DNA of 64,000 bases. It comes from Symbiodinium natans (Eukaryota; Sar; Dinophyceae; Suessiales; Symbiodiniaceae). Both the position numbers and the translations under genes were made by a program. Shown in pieces: positions 19,321 to 27,380 of this stretch. The notes beneath the pieces are model-generated. The model did no database searches, was not told the DNA's origin, and worked only from the letters and a program-made list of their open reading frames with translations. The DNA lies in the NCBI GenBank assembly GCA_905221605.1, contig CAJNDS010002202.1, forward strand, positions 1,085,379-1,149,378, written 5' to 3'. Within the stretch, counting starts at the first letter, position 1, and each line of letters opens with the position of its first letter.

Positions 19321-19480
19321 CCCAGATCTTCCAAAACCCCATAATTAAGGAATAGACCAATTGAGGCCTCTTCCTTCATTAAGCCCCTTCATTAAGGAAT
19401 AGACCTTCAGTCGGAATAAGGACCCTTAGGAGGATAAAATGGGTTATATTCCCATATTAAGGGGTTTTGGAAGATCTGGG
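19321..19480. mobile_element. MITE-like family B, copy 2
   Basis: Termini CCCAGATCTTCCAAAACCCC and its inverse complement at the right end, with TTAATTAAGGAATAG-like subterminal sequence. The interior repeats the TTCATTAAGG word, making it longer (160 bp) than copy 1. Confidence 0.75.
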
Positions 19481-19746
19481 AAGATGACAGGTTTCGAGTC
19501 TGGGGCTTGTGGCTGGGGGCTTGCTTAGGGTCTATAAAGGATTGAGGGCTGCGGGTTTAGGCTTAGGGTTAAGGGGGGAGATAAGGTCTAGTACAGGTTT
19601 GGGGGGTTGTAGGGCTCAGAGTAGGGCTTCTGGGCTTCAAGCGAATAGGGTTGATGGATGCGTATAGGGCCGGAGTTTTTCAGGTCAAGGCCCAAGGTTA
19701 GGGCAAGGGCTTAGGGTTTAAGGCCTTTCTTGCCACAGACAAAAGC

Positions 19747-19783
19747 CTTAAGCAACTTCTCCAACCTCGTGACCACCTTCCCC
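19747..19783 (-). CDS. Candidate exon (12 codons), basic
   Basis: Minus strand: acceptor TTGTCAG, GKVVTRLEKLLK, GC donor. The frame is open further upstream (FIRNIVR) and downstream (AFVCGKK). Confidence 0.4.
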
Positions 19784-19802
19784 CTGACAATGTTGCGAAT
19801 GA

Positions 19803-19852
19803 AACCCTAAACCCTAACCCTAAACCCTAAACCCTAAACCCTAAACCCTAAG
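19803..19852 (-). repeat. CCCTAAA array
   Basis: Seven units. Confidence 0.97.
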
Positions 19853-20970
19853 CCCGGAACTCTGAACTCTCTTGAGGCAGTGGAGCCATGAAAGGCACCA
19901 ACACCCCAAAGTCTAAACCCAGAAAAGCCCTGCCTCCCTGCCCGCCTCCTCGTCCCCCGACCCGCCCAGAACCCGAATTAAAACCCGAGAGCCCTTAAAG
20001 CCATAAAGCCCCCACAAGCCCCGAAGAAAATAGGCACCAAAGCAGTTAGACGCGACAGATCTCCCCACCGTCTGTTTGAAGCGGGAAAGCTACTGAGCTC
20101 TGAGCGTAAAGGGAGTTGAAAGTAAACCCCAATAGCCGCAAACTCCTACAGCCCTCTGTCCTCCAAAGCTCAAACCCTCAATAAACCCTAAACCCGAAAC
20201 CCCCAACAACTGAAACCGCTAAACCCCTAAGCCCTGCAACCCTAAACCACCAAAACCCAAAACCCAAAACTCTAAACCAACCCCCAAACCCTAAACCCTA
20301 ACCCCTGAACTTCCCGAGGCTGAGGTTCCCGACCCAGCGTCCCATCGACTCTTCAGAGCCTCTCCTCGGGCAGGTTTCGGGCTGTTTGGTGTTTTTGAGG
20401 GCCTTTTTGGGGTTTTTTGGTGCTAGCTGGGGCTGTTTGGGGCTATTTGCGGTCTTTGGGTGTTTTTGAGGTTTGGGGCGGGTTCAGGTGTAGGGGTTGT
20501 GAGGGTTTAGGGTGTTAAGGGTTTATAGGCCCTAGGGGTTTAGGGCGGTTTCAGGGCTTTAGGGCTTTAGGTGTTTTCGGGCTTCTGGGTCTAGGGTTTA
20601 GGGGTTCTGGTTGAGGTCGGGCCCTTTTTGAGGGTTCAGAGAACTTACAGAACTGAGCATATGGGGATCACACCTCTAAGCCATGAACCCTGAACCCTAA
20701 ACCCTAAACCCCCGACCCCAAACCATAACCTTCCAGACCCTCTAAGACTCTAAACTTAAGCCCTGAAACCTTCAAACCCTCTAGATCCTCGAGTCCCTAG
20801 GCTTCCACACCCACAAACCCTCAAGCTACCACTTGGGGTTTCCAAGAGGGGCATTACAGGGTCCTTAGGGGGGTCCCTAAGCTTACGATAGTAGGGGTAC
20901 CTTCTTGGTGTCCTCTGTATCAAGGGATCCTACTATTTGAAGGTCGATTTTAAGAGTCCCCTACGTTCGT
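19853..20970. other. Degenerate repeat region without a firm gene
   Basis: CCCTAAA-like words (19890-20310) and GGGTTTTTGG-like words (20370-20640) flank a small island at 20315-20365 (minus EESMGRWVGNLSLGKF, weak). No other gene is seen. Confidence 0.45.
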
Positions 20971-20971
20971 G

Positions 20972-21163
20972 AACCCTAAACCCTAAACCCGAAACCCGAA
21001 ACCCTAAACCCTAAACCCTAAAACTCTAAACCCTAAACCCTAAACCCAGAACCCTAAACCCTAAACCCTAAACCCTAAACCCTAAACCCTAAACCCACAA
21101 CCCACAACCCTAAACCCTAAACCCTAAACCTCAAACCCTAAACCCTAAACCCTAAACCCTAAG
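20972..21163 (-). repeat. CCCTAAA array (about 26 units)
   Basis: Mostly perfect, with CCCGAAA and CCCACAA variants. Confidence 0.97.
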
Positions 21164-21335
21164 TTTCTGCGCCCGGGCCGCGAAGCACACCTGGCTCGCT
21201 GTGCGCCATCTCGGCGCCATCTGCAAAGCCTGGGGGCTGACCATGCTTCCAGGCTTTTTCTTTTTGTTATCATTTTGTGTTGGGGGGGGGGGGAAGGGTT
21301 TTAGGGTTTAGGGTTGATAGGGTTGATAGGGTTTT

Positions 21336-21450
21336 AAGGGTTTAAAGAGTTCGAAGGGCTTAAAGGGTTTAAAGGGTTCAAAGGGTGCAAAGGGTTCAGA
21401 GGGTTCAAAGGGTTCAAAGGGTTCAAAGGGTTCAAAGGGTTCAAAGGGTC
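21336..21450 (+). repeat. 9-bp GGGTTCAAA tandem array
   Basis: About 12 units of GGGTTCAAA and close variants, apparently derived from the heptamer. Confidence 0.92.
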
Positions 21451-21700
21451 TCGAGGGCTTTGGGTTACAGGGTTACAGGGTTGCAGGTTCAGGGTTTACC
21501 GGCTTAGGGTTCCATGTTCACAATACAGAAGGGCTTCGAGGATCCGATGGTCCGAGGTAGGAATAAAAGCCATAAACCCTAAAGCACTCTAAGCCCTAAG
21601 CTCTGAAGGTTTCGGGTTTGGGGTTTAGGGGTTGGAGCCCTAACCCCCGAACCCTGATGGAACCCAACCTCTGAACCCATGAGGCCCTGAACGCACGTAC

Positions 21701-21748
21701 GCAGCAGAGGCACACAGCGTGGCGCCAGGCGCAAGCAGCGCCTCTCCA
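21701..21748 (-). CDS. Candidate exon (15 codons) with canonical sites
   Basis: Minus strand: acceptor TGACAG, ERRCLRLAPRCVPLL, donor GTACGT. Not recognised. Confidence 0.4.
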
Positions 21749-21771
21749 CTGTCAGAGAGGGAGCAAGGGGG

Positions 21772-21874
21772 TTTGGGGTTCAGGGCTTAGGGCTTAGGGT
21801 TTAGGGTTTGGGTCTTAGGGTTTAGGGTTTAGGTTTTAGAGTTTAGGGTTGAGGGCTTAGGGAGTACGTAGGGT
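21772..21874 (+). repeat. TTTAGGG array, degenerate
   Basis: About 14 units with CTTAGGG variants. Confidence 0.95.
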
Positions 21875-21971
21875 TGAGGGTTTAAGCATTTTGGTGTGGG
21901 GCTTTGCGGGTTTGGAAGCTGTGGTGTTCGGGGCGTAAAGGGCTCGTCAGTTGAACTGGAGACTCCCACCC

Positions 21972-22064
21972 TACCTGGGACTCCATTTCCTACAGCTTAG
22001 TAGAAACTACCCCTTATTTTGTATGTATAACTCGTAAGACTGTAGGTAAAGAGAGTCCCAGGTA
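21972..22064. mobile_element. MITE-like family C
   Basis: Left end TACCTGGGACTCCATTTCCT and inverted right end TACCTGGGACTCTCTTTACC, both followed by ACAG. A 93-bp inverted-repeat element without coding sequence. Confidence 0.7.
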
Positions 22065-22354
22065 AACGACTAAACCACCAAAACCCTCAACCAAACCCCT
22101 GAAACCCCCCAAACCCACGTAACTCTTAAAAGCCTTCAAACCCTAAATCCCAAATCCACGGAGCTGGAAGCCCCAACACTGGCCCAAATGGATGTTCAAC
22201 CCGATGCTCCACGGTCCCATTGGTTGCAGCAGAGATTCGATGCGAGTCCACCATGCCAGCTGTCGAGAGCAAATTCTGCCCGGGAGCATCGTCCCACATG
22301 CGGCGGATCGCTGCCGGTTGCTGGTGCAGAATACAACCAGGTGCACCTTCTCGC

Positions 22355-22420
22355 CTAGTCTGTAGGCATGATGCGAGCTAGGGGCGGGACGCTCCTCAAA
22401 AGCTGAGGGCGTCGGGCCCT
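22355..22420 (-). CDS. Candidate exon (21 codons)
   Basis: Minus strand: acceptor CTTTCAG, frame GPTPSAFEERPAPSSHHAYR then L, GC donor. The open frame continues as GEKVHLVVFCTSNRQRSAAC to 22143, so the exon could be longer. The AYRLGEKVHLVVF stretch faintly recalls helicase motif VI, but this is too weak to name. Confidence 0.35.
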   Translation of the reverse strand, partial: RARRPQLLRSVPPLARIMPTD

Positions 22421-22466
22421 CTGAAAGCAACAGCTGAGCTTATACGGGGGTTTGGGACGATGGGTC

Positions 22467-22551
22467 TAGGTTTGGGGGTTTAGGTTGAGGGGCTTAGGTT
22501 TAGGGGTTTAGGTTTAGGGGTTTAGGTTTAGGGGGTTAGGTTTAGGGTTTA
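22467..22551 (+). repeat. GGTTTAGGGGTTTA variant array
   Basis: About six 13-14 bp units alternating TTTAGG and GGGTTTA. Confidence 0.9.
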
Positions 22552-22619
22552 TCCGAGTTCCTTCCTCGCAAGCTGTGTTGGGCTCTCTGGGTCTGCGAAC
22601 CCTCTACACCTTCCCAGAG

Positions 22620-22818
22620 CTTAGGGTTTAGGGTTTAGGGTTTAGGGTTTAGGGTTTAGGGTTTAGGGTTTAGGGTTTAGGGTTTAGGGTTTAGGGTTTA
22701 GGGTTTAGGGTTTAGGGTTTAGGGTTTAGGGTTTAGGGTTTAGGGTTTAGGGTTTAGGGTTTAGGTTTAGGGTTTAGGGTTTAGGGTTTAGGGGGGGTTT
22801 AGGGTTTAGGGTGTAGGG
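22620..22818 (+). repeat. TTTAGGG array (about 28 units)
   Basis: Near perfect, with one extra G-run near its distal end. Confidence 0.98.
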
Positions 22819-23245
22819 CTGGGAGGGTCTAGAAAGTGGAGCTCGCAACCCAACACCCTGTACCACTACGGTGATTTTACTTGGAGTTGCTTAAGGAACT
22901 CCACAAAAGCTCTGAGAGAGAGAAAGACACCCAGAAGAAACTCACAATGTTCATGATTATTTCCAGCCCCTGAAAAAGTCCACTTCGAGGTCCTCTCCCG
23001 AAGCGTCTTGACTAAACCCCAAGAACGCCGAAGAACCCAACCCTGGATCCTAAACATCCTGAACCCCAAAACCCCGAAACCCCCAAAACCTCCCAAAACC
23101 TCCCTAAAAACCCCCCTCAACCCCCCACACCCCCCAAAAAGCCTCAAACCTCGACCCTGACCCAAAACCCTAACCCCTAAAGCCCCCGAACCCTAAACCA
23201 AAATGAACCCCGAACCCTCAAGCGGCCACATAGGGTGATTTTGGC

Positions 23246-23355
23246 TCAGGGTTCAGGGTTCAGGGTTTAGGGTTTAGGGTTCAGGGTTCAGGGTTCAGGG
23301 TTTAGGGTTTAGGGTTTAGGGTTTAGGGTTTAGGGTTTAGGGTTTAGGGTTTCGG
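23246..23355 (+). repeat. TTCAGGG/TTTAGGG array
   Basis: About 15 units. TTCAGGG variants cluster at two positions. Confidence 0.97.
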
Positions 23356-23374
23356 GTTGTGTCGGGATTTTGGC

Positions 23375-23416
23375 CTCCACTTCGTCAACTGTGTGGTTCC
23401 ACGCCAGAAAGTATGC
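23375..23416 (-). CDS. Candidate exon (14 codons)
   Basis: Minus strand: acceptor GGCTGCAG, AYFLAWNHTVDEVE, GAG|GC donor. Protein-like. Unidentified. Confidence 0.5.
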
Positions 23417-23473
23417 CTGCAGCCGTGGGGAGAAACTAACAAAATGGCACCCTTGCTCTACTTGCCCGTACTG

Positions 23474-23588
23474 CTAAGCCCTAAGCCCCAAGCCCTGAAG
23501 TCTAAACCCTGAACCCTAAACCCTAAACCCTAAACCCTAAACCCTGAAACCTGAAACCTGAACCCTGAAACCCAAACCCTGAACCCCA
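23474..23588 (-). repeat. CCCTAAA/CCCTGAA array
   Basis: About 15 units, degenerate at both ends. Confidence 0.95.
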
Positions 23589-23715
23589 GGGAGGGGTGGA
23601 GGGTTTTGAGGGCTCACCGGACTCACTTTTGCTAGGTCCCAGAGCCAACGATGAGTAGGAAGGGGTGTGGTGCCTAGAACCAGAGTACCCTAACTTGGAT
23701 TGCATAAGTACAGTT

Positions 23716-23769
23716 ACCCTAAACCCTAAACCCTAAACCCTAAACCCTAAACCCTAAACCCTAAACCCT
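23716..23769 (-). repeat. CCCTAAA array
   Basis: Eight units. Confidence 0.98.
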
Positions 23770-23834
23770 ACTTGCAACATCCACGAACTTCCACGTACTT
23801 TTTGTTGGCTTCTTAGGGCTTAAGGGAAAAGAGC

Positions 23835-23860
23835 CTTCGTCCCGAGCTCAGGAAAAACGT
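23835..23860 (-). CDS. Candidate small exon, strand uncertain
   Basis: Minus strand: acceptor GCCCAG, TFFLSSGR, GC donor. The plus strand is also open (EKSLRPELRKNVWAAR to a GTGAGT donor), so this call is weak. Confidence 0.25.
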
Positions 23861-23907
23861 CTGGGCAGCCCGGGGTGAGTTACATACTCCTTAAACAACT
23901 GGGCTTC

Positions 23908-24046
23908 GGGTTTAGGGTTTAGGGTTTGGGGTTTAGGGTTTAGGGTTTCGGGTTTAGGGTTTAGGGTTTAGGGTTTAGGGTTTAGGGCTTAGGGTTTAGG
24001 GTTTAGGGCTTAGGGCTTAGGGTTTAGGGTTTAGGGTTTAGGGTCT
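23908..24046 (+). repeat. TTTAGGG array (about 20 units)
   Basis: Includes TTTGGGG, TTTCGGG and CTTAGGG variants. Confidence 0.97.
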
Positions 24047-24221
24047 CAGGCTTAAGGCTTAGGGTTATGTAGGGTTTTCCGGGTTTAGGGTTTGCGTAGG
24101 GATTAGGAGTTTCGGGATGTAATCGTTTTTGGGCGGGTGCTTTCTGGGCACCTCAGGGTTTCGGGCTTAGGGTTCTGGGTTTACGGTGACTTGCTAGGGT
24201 TACTTACGGGCTTAAAGTTAC

Positions 24222-24326
24222 TGAAACCCCTAAAACCCCTGAAACCCCTAAAACCCTAAGCCCTAAACCCTAAACCCTAAACCCTAAACCCTAAACCCTA
24301 AACCCTAAACCCTAAACCCTAAACCT
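24222..24326 (-). repeat. CCCCTAAAA then CCCTAAA array
   Basis: Degenerate lead-in then about 12 perfect units. Confidence 0.97.
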
Positions 24327-24443
24327 CTCGTGCTCAATGGTTTTGAAGGTTCAAGGATCATTGAGCCAAAGGGCTCAGAAATCGGGTCTCTCGGGTTGAG
24401 GACTTCGGGCCAAGGGCCCGGGATTATTTGAGGGACAGCTTCT

Positions 24444-24591
24444 GTAGGGTTTAGGGTTTAGGGTTTAGGGTTTAGGGTTTAGGGTTTAGGGTTTAGGGTT
24501 TAGGGTTTAGGGTTTAGGGTTTAGGGTTTAGGGTTTAGGGTTTAGGGTTTAGGGTTTAGGGTTTAGGGTTTAGGGTTTAGGGTTTAGGGGT
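24444..24591 (+). repeat. TTTAGGG array (about 21 units)
   Basis: Perfect heptamers. Confidence 0.98.
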
Positions 24592-24689
24592 TCGGGGATC
24601 GGGGGCCACCCAGGTAAAGACTTTAAGGTGCCCTATCTAGGCCTTCTCAAGTAATGGGTACACAAGGGTGCCACAAGGGCGCCAGTTAC

Positions 24690-24730
24690 AGACGCAACCA
24701 TTTCTCAAGGCTATATGGCGGGAAGCCACC
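24690..24730 (-). CDS. Candidate exon (13 codons) with canonical sites
   Basis: Minus strand: acceptor GTTCAG directly after the telomeric block, GGFPPYSLEKWLR, donor GTAACT. Unidentified. Confidence 0.45.
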
Positions 24731-24736
24731 CTGAAC

Positions 24737-24790
24737 TCTAAACCCTAAACCCTAAACGCGAAACCCTAAACCCTAAACCACTAAACCCTA
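24737..24790 (-). repeat. CCCTAAA array
   Basis: Seven units, one CCCTAAACGCG interruption. Confidence 0.95.
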
Positions 24791-25060
24791 TTTAAAAAAA
24801 AAAAAACGCCCCAGCTCCACCACAGCCCCACGGCCTTCGCACGGCAGGGCAGGGCCATGGCCATGGCTTCTTCAAAAGGGGGCTAAAGTGCCAACAGAGA
24901 AGAAGTTGGCCGGGAGATTCTACACCCCCCTAAATACCCCTAAACCCTAAGCCCCAAACCCTCGAGTTTTATATTTTTATTCTGTTGTTTCATTTTTTTT
25001 CTTTGGGGGGGGGGGGGGGGCGTTTAGGGTTTGGAGGATTGGAGGCATACTTCTTTCCGC

Positions 25061-25106
25061 CCTCAACTGTACGCCGGGGTGTTCTGTCTTGAGCCATGAG
25101 GTTTCT
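25061..25106 (-). CDS. Candidate exon (15 codons)
   Basis: Minus strand: acceptor CCTGAG, ETSWLKTEHPGVQLR, GC donor. The frame is open upstream as NLRHTPYHNDLR. Confidence 0.45.
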
Positions 25107-25155
25107 CTCAGGTCATTGTGGTACGGAGTGTGCCGCAAGTTTGGGGGATTGGGCG

Positions 25156-25215
25156 GTTTAGGGTTTAGGGTTTAGGGTTTAGTGTCTAGGGTTTAGGGTT
25201 TAGGGTTTAGGGTTT
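25156..25215 (+). repeat. TTTAGGG array
   Basis: Eight units. Confidence 0.97.
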
Positions 25216-25319
25216 CTTCATCACCTCCACAGCACAGGCTGGCCCCCTTTAAAGCCTCCCTCTGAAGATTTTGGCTTCCTTGCAACTTTTCGCAAAGGCC
25301 CAAAAACACGGATCCTTTT

Positions 25320-25434
25320 CTAGGTTGCACAGTAACCTAGGATTAAAAAGGGTGCACTTTTTTTGCTTAAAGGGGTTTATAGGGGAACCTAGAGCCCCCA
25401 AAAAGGGAATAAGGGCACTACTGGGCATCCTAGT
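25320..25434 (+). mobile_element. MITE-like family A, full copy
   Basis: Left end CTAGGTTGCACAGTA and inverted right end CTAGGATGCCCAGTA pair. The interior matches the copies at 10541 and 57995, and its right half matches the first 50 bases of the window. Confidence 0.7.
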
Positions 25435-25627
25435 CTTAATAACCCAGGGAAAGAAGTATGAACATACCCGAGACCGTAAACCCCAGACCCTAAACCCTAA
25501 AGCCTAACCAAATCCGAGCTGGAAACCGACAGGACGAGGGTTTAGGGTGGCGACTTGAGGGTTTAGGGTCGTTCGGGTTTAGGGTTTACGTTGCCACCTC
25601 TCAGACAAAAAACTTCTTAACTCACCA

Positions 25628-25717
25628 ACCCTAAACCCTAAACCCTAAACCCTAAACCCTAAACCCTAAACCCTAAACCTAAACCCTAAACCCTAAACCC
25701 TAAACCCTAAACCCTAG
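25628..25717 (-). repeat. CCCTAAA array bordering the LINE
   Basis: About 13 units ending six bases before the proposed LINE 5' end. Confidence 0.98.
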
Positions 25718-25723
25718 ACCTGC

Positions 25724-26268
25724 TAAGGTGTTTTCTTTCAAGGTTCAGGTAGTTTCCCCCGTGGTCCCTGGCCTTGTTGCAAAACCCTGGTGTGGCATCA
25801 CAGTTGCCCACGACAACACTGCTCCGTTGGGACCTTCCATCGTTGAGCCCAATACGTGGACCTGGCTCTGCCCCACACTGATCTGGTTCGCCCTGGTGTG
25901 GCTGGCATCCAAGGTCTTTTTTCAGACCGCACTACTCTTACACTCTGGTGGTGTCAGTGCATGTGTGGTGGAATCGTCGCTGGACGTTTTTTTCACGCTA
26001 TCCTGTGGCTTTATTACCTTTGTCTGGCTGGTGAATTTTGGTGGGTGGTGCAACGACGACTACCTCATCAATCCCACAGAGAAGGGAGTCCTCTTCTCAC
26101 AGAAGGGCCAGAAGATCGAGAACGAGAGCTCGAACAACACTGAGGTGTGTGATTTCTGGATTGATTTCGCCCTCGCATCCGAAAGTGCATCTGGCGGAAA
26201 GACAGTTGCAACACCACCATTCGAGATCGACGCTTCCTTTGCTGGTTCAAAGGCTGAGAGAAGACGAG
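25724..26268 (+). other. LINE 5' leader
   Basis: Sequence between the proposed 5' end and the ORF1 start. One frame is open throughout and would encode hydrophobic stretches (WLCPTLIWFALVWLASKVFF), but nothing shows it is translated. Confidence 0.4.
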
Positions 26269-27288
26269 ATGAACCAACCGTGGCAATGCGAATGTGGCCG
26301 AAAGAACAAGGCAAACGCATGGTACTGCGGCGACTGCGGCTCTCCTTGGCAGTCCTATGGTGGTTCGGACACGCAGCAGAAGCAGGAGAAGGCCCCCTGG
26401 CAGCGAGAGGCAGACAGGTGGTCACAATCCCCACGGAGAAGGGCTTCACCGCGAAGGAGGAAGCCACCAGAAGGGGCGCCCAAGGGCAAGCCCAAAGGCG
26501 AGGGCAAAGGCTCTCAACAGAAAGGGAAAGCAACTACGCTGGCACCCGATATCGCAGCTTTGCCGCCTCCGCCCACATCTACGACTGTTGTTCTGCCGAA
26601 GGCTCAGGGAGCTGGGACGAGCCAGCAGGCGCCCGAAGGAGACAAGAAACTGCTGGCAGCACTGGTTGCCCATATGGAGCAATCGGAAGAGACTCCGATA
26701 GAGCTGGCGACGATGATCAGCCATTATCGAGAGGAGAACCACCGAGTTCAAGGGAAGACTTTGCATCGGTTGGTTTCACAGCAGACAGAGGCGAAGGGTG
26801 CACTGGAGAAGGCCAGAGCCGATCGGCAGGCCTACGACTCAGCTTGGGCACAGTATGTGGCCAATCTTGCGGCGCTTTTTCAGAAGCAGCTAGAGGAACG
26901 CCAGAGAGTGATTTCGCAGCTGGAAGAAGCCGAGACCTCATGGGAGACCAAGCTCCAGGACGCTTCAGCATTGCTATCTCGGACGGCAGGAGCTGGCAAT
27001 TCGAAGGAAGAAGTGGTCGATGTGGAGGAGGAGGTCGACACTGCAGCTGCTGCAGATGCAGCCGCAGATGTGCGAAAAGAGCAGCGTGCATCCCAGATGC
27101 AAGAGGTCGAGAGGACGAATCTTGGCATCTTGCAGGCACTCAATGCAGCGAAGGACACGGCGCTGGATGGAGTGGCAAGAGATGTTTCCAGATCGCCACG
27201 ACGGAAACAAAAAGACAAGGACCAGGAGCAAGTGGACGAAGGACCACCAAAGATGGCCAAAACTGCGCCACCTTTGGGCCCTGGCTAA
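26269..27288 (+). CDS. LINE ORF1: RanBP2-like zinc finger and coiled-coil protein
   Basis: 339 codons. The N-terminus MNQPWQCECGRKNKANAWYC followed by GDCGSPW fits the W-x-C...N...C-x2-C pattern of RanBP2-type zinc fingers, which bind RNA or protein. A Lys/Arg/Pro-rich segment (about 45-100) follows, then a helical, Glu/Gln/Ala-rich region (about 170-310) predicted as coiled coil, and a basic tail. An RNA-binding ORF1 protein is typical of LINEs. The first Met was chosen because the finger starts there, although the frame is open upstream to 26038. Another frame is open across the whole of ORF1 and runs on into ORF2, but its peptide is Arg/Gly-rich and looks like a shadow. Confidence 0.7.
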   Translation: MNQPWQCECGRKNKANAWYCGDCGSPWQSYGGSDTQQKQEKAPWQREADRWSQSPRRRASPRRRKPPEGAPKGKPKGEGKGSQQKGKATTLAPDIAALPPPPTSTTVVLPKAQGAGTSQQAPEGDKKLLAALVAHMEQSEETPIELATMISHYREENHRVQGKTLHRLVSQQTEAKGALEKARADRQAYDSAWAQYVANLAALFQKQLEERQRVISQLEEAETSWETKLQDASALLSRTAGAGNSKEEVVDVEEEVDTAAAADAAADVRKEQRASQMQEVERTNLGILQALNAAKDTALDGVARDVSRSPRRKQKDKDQEQVDEGPPKMAKTAPPLGPG

Positions 27289-27380
27289 GCCTGCGAACGA
27301 GCCTCACGGGACCTCGCAGGCGGTTTCCGCACACCTATGGTGGTTGCGAAGAGGAGGAGAGACCTACCTGGCACAGCGTC

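Noticed and set aside
22143-22430. SNF2 helicase motif VI
   Set aside because: AYRLGEKVHLVVF is only superficially similar, and no other helicase motif is found nearby.
25728-27380. N-terminal extension of LINE ORF2 over ORF1
   Set aside because: The zinc finger and coiled coil are in the other frame, and the ORF2-frame peptide there is low-complexity Arg/Gly.
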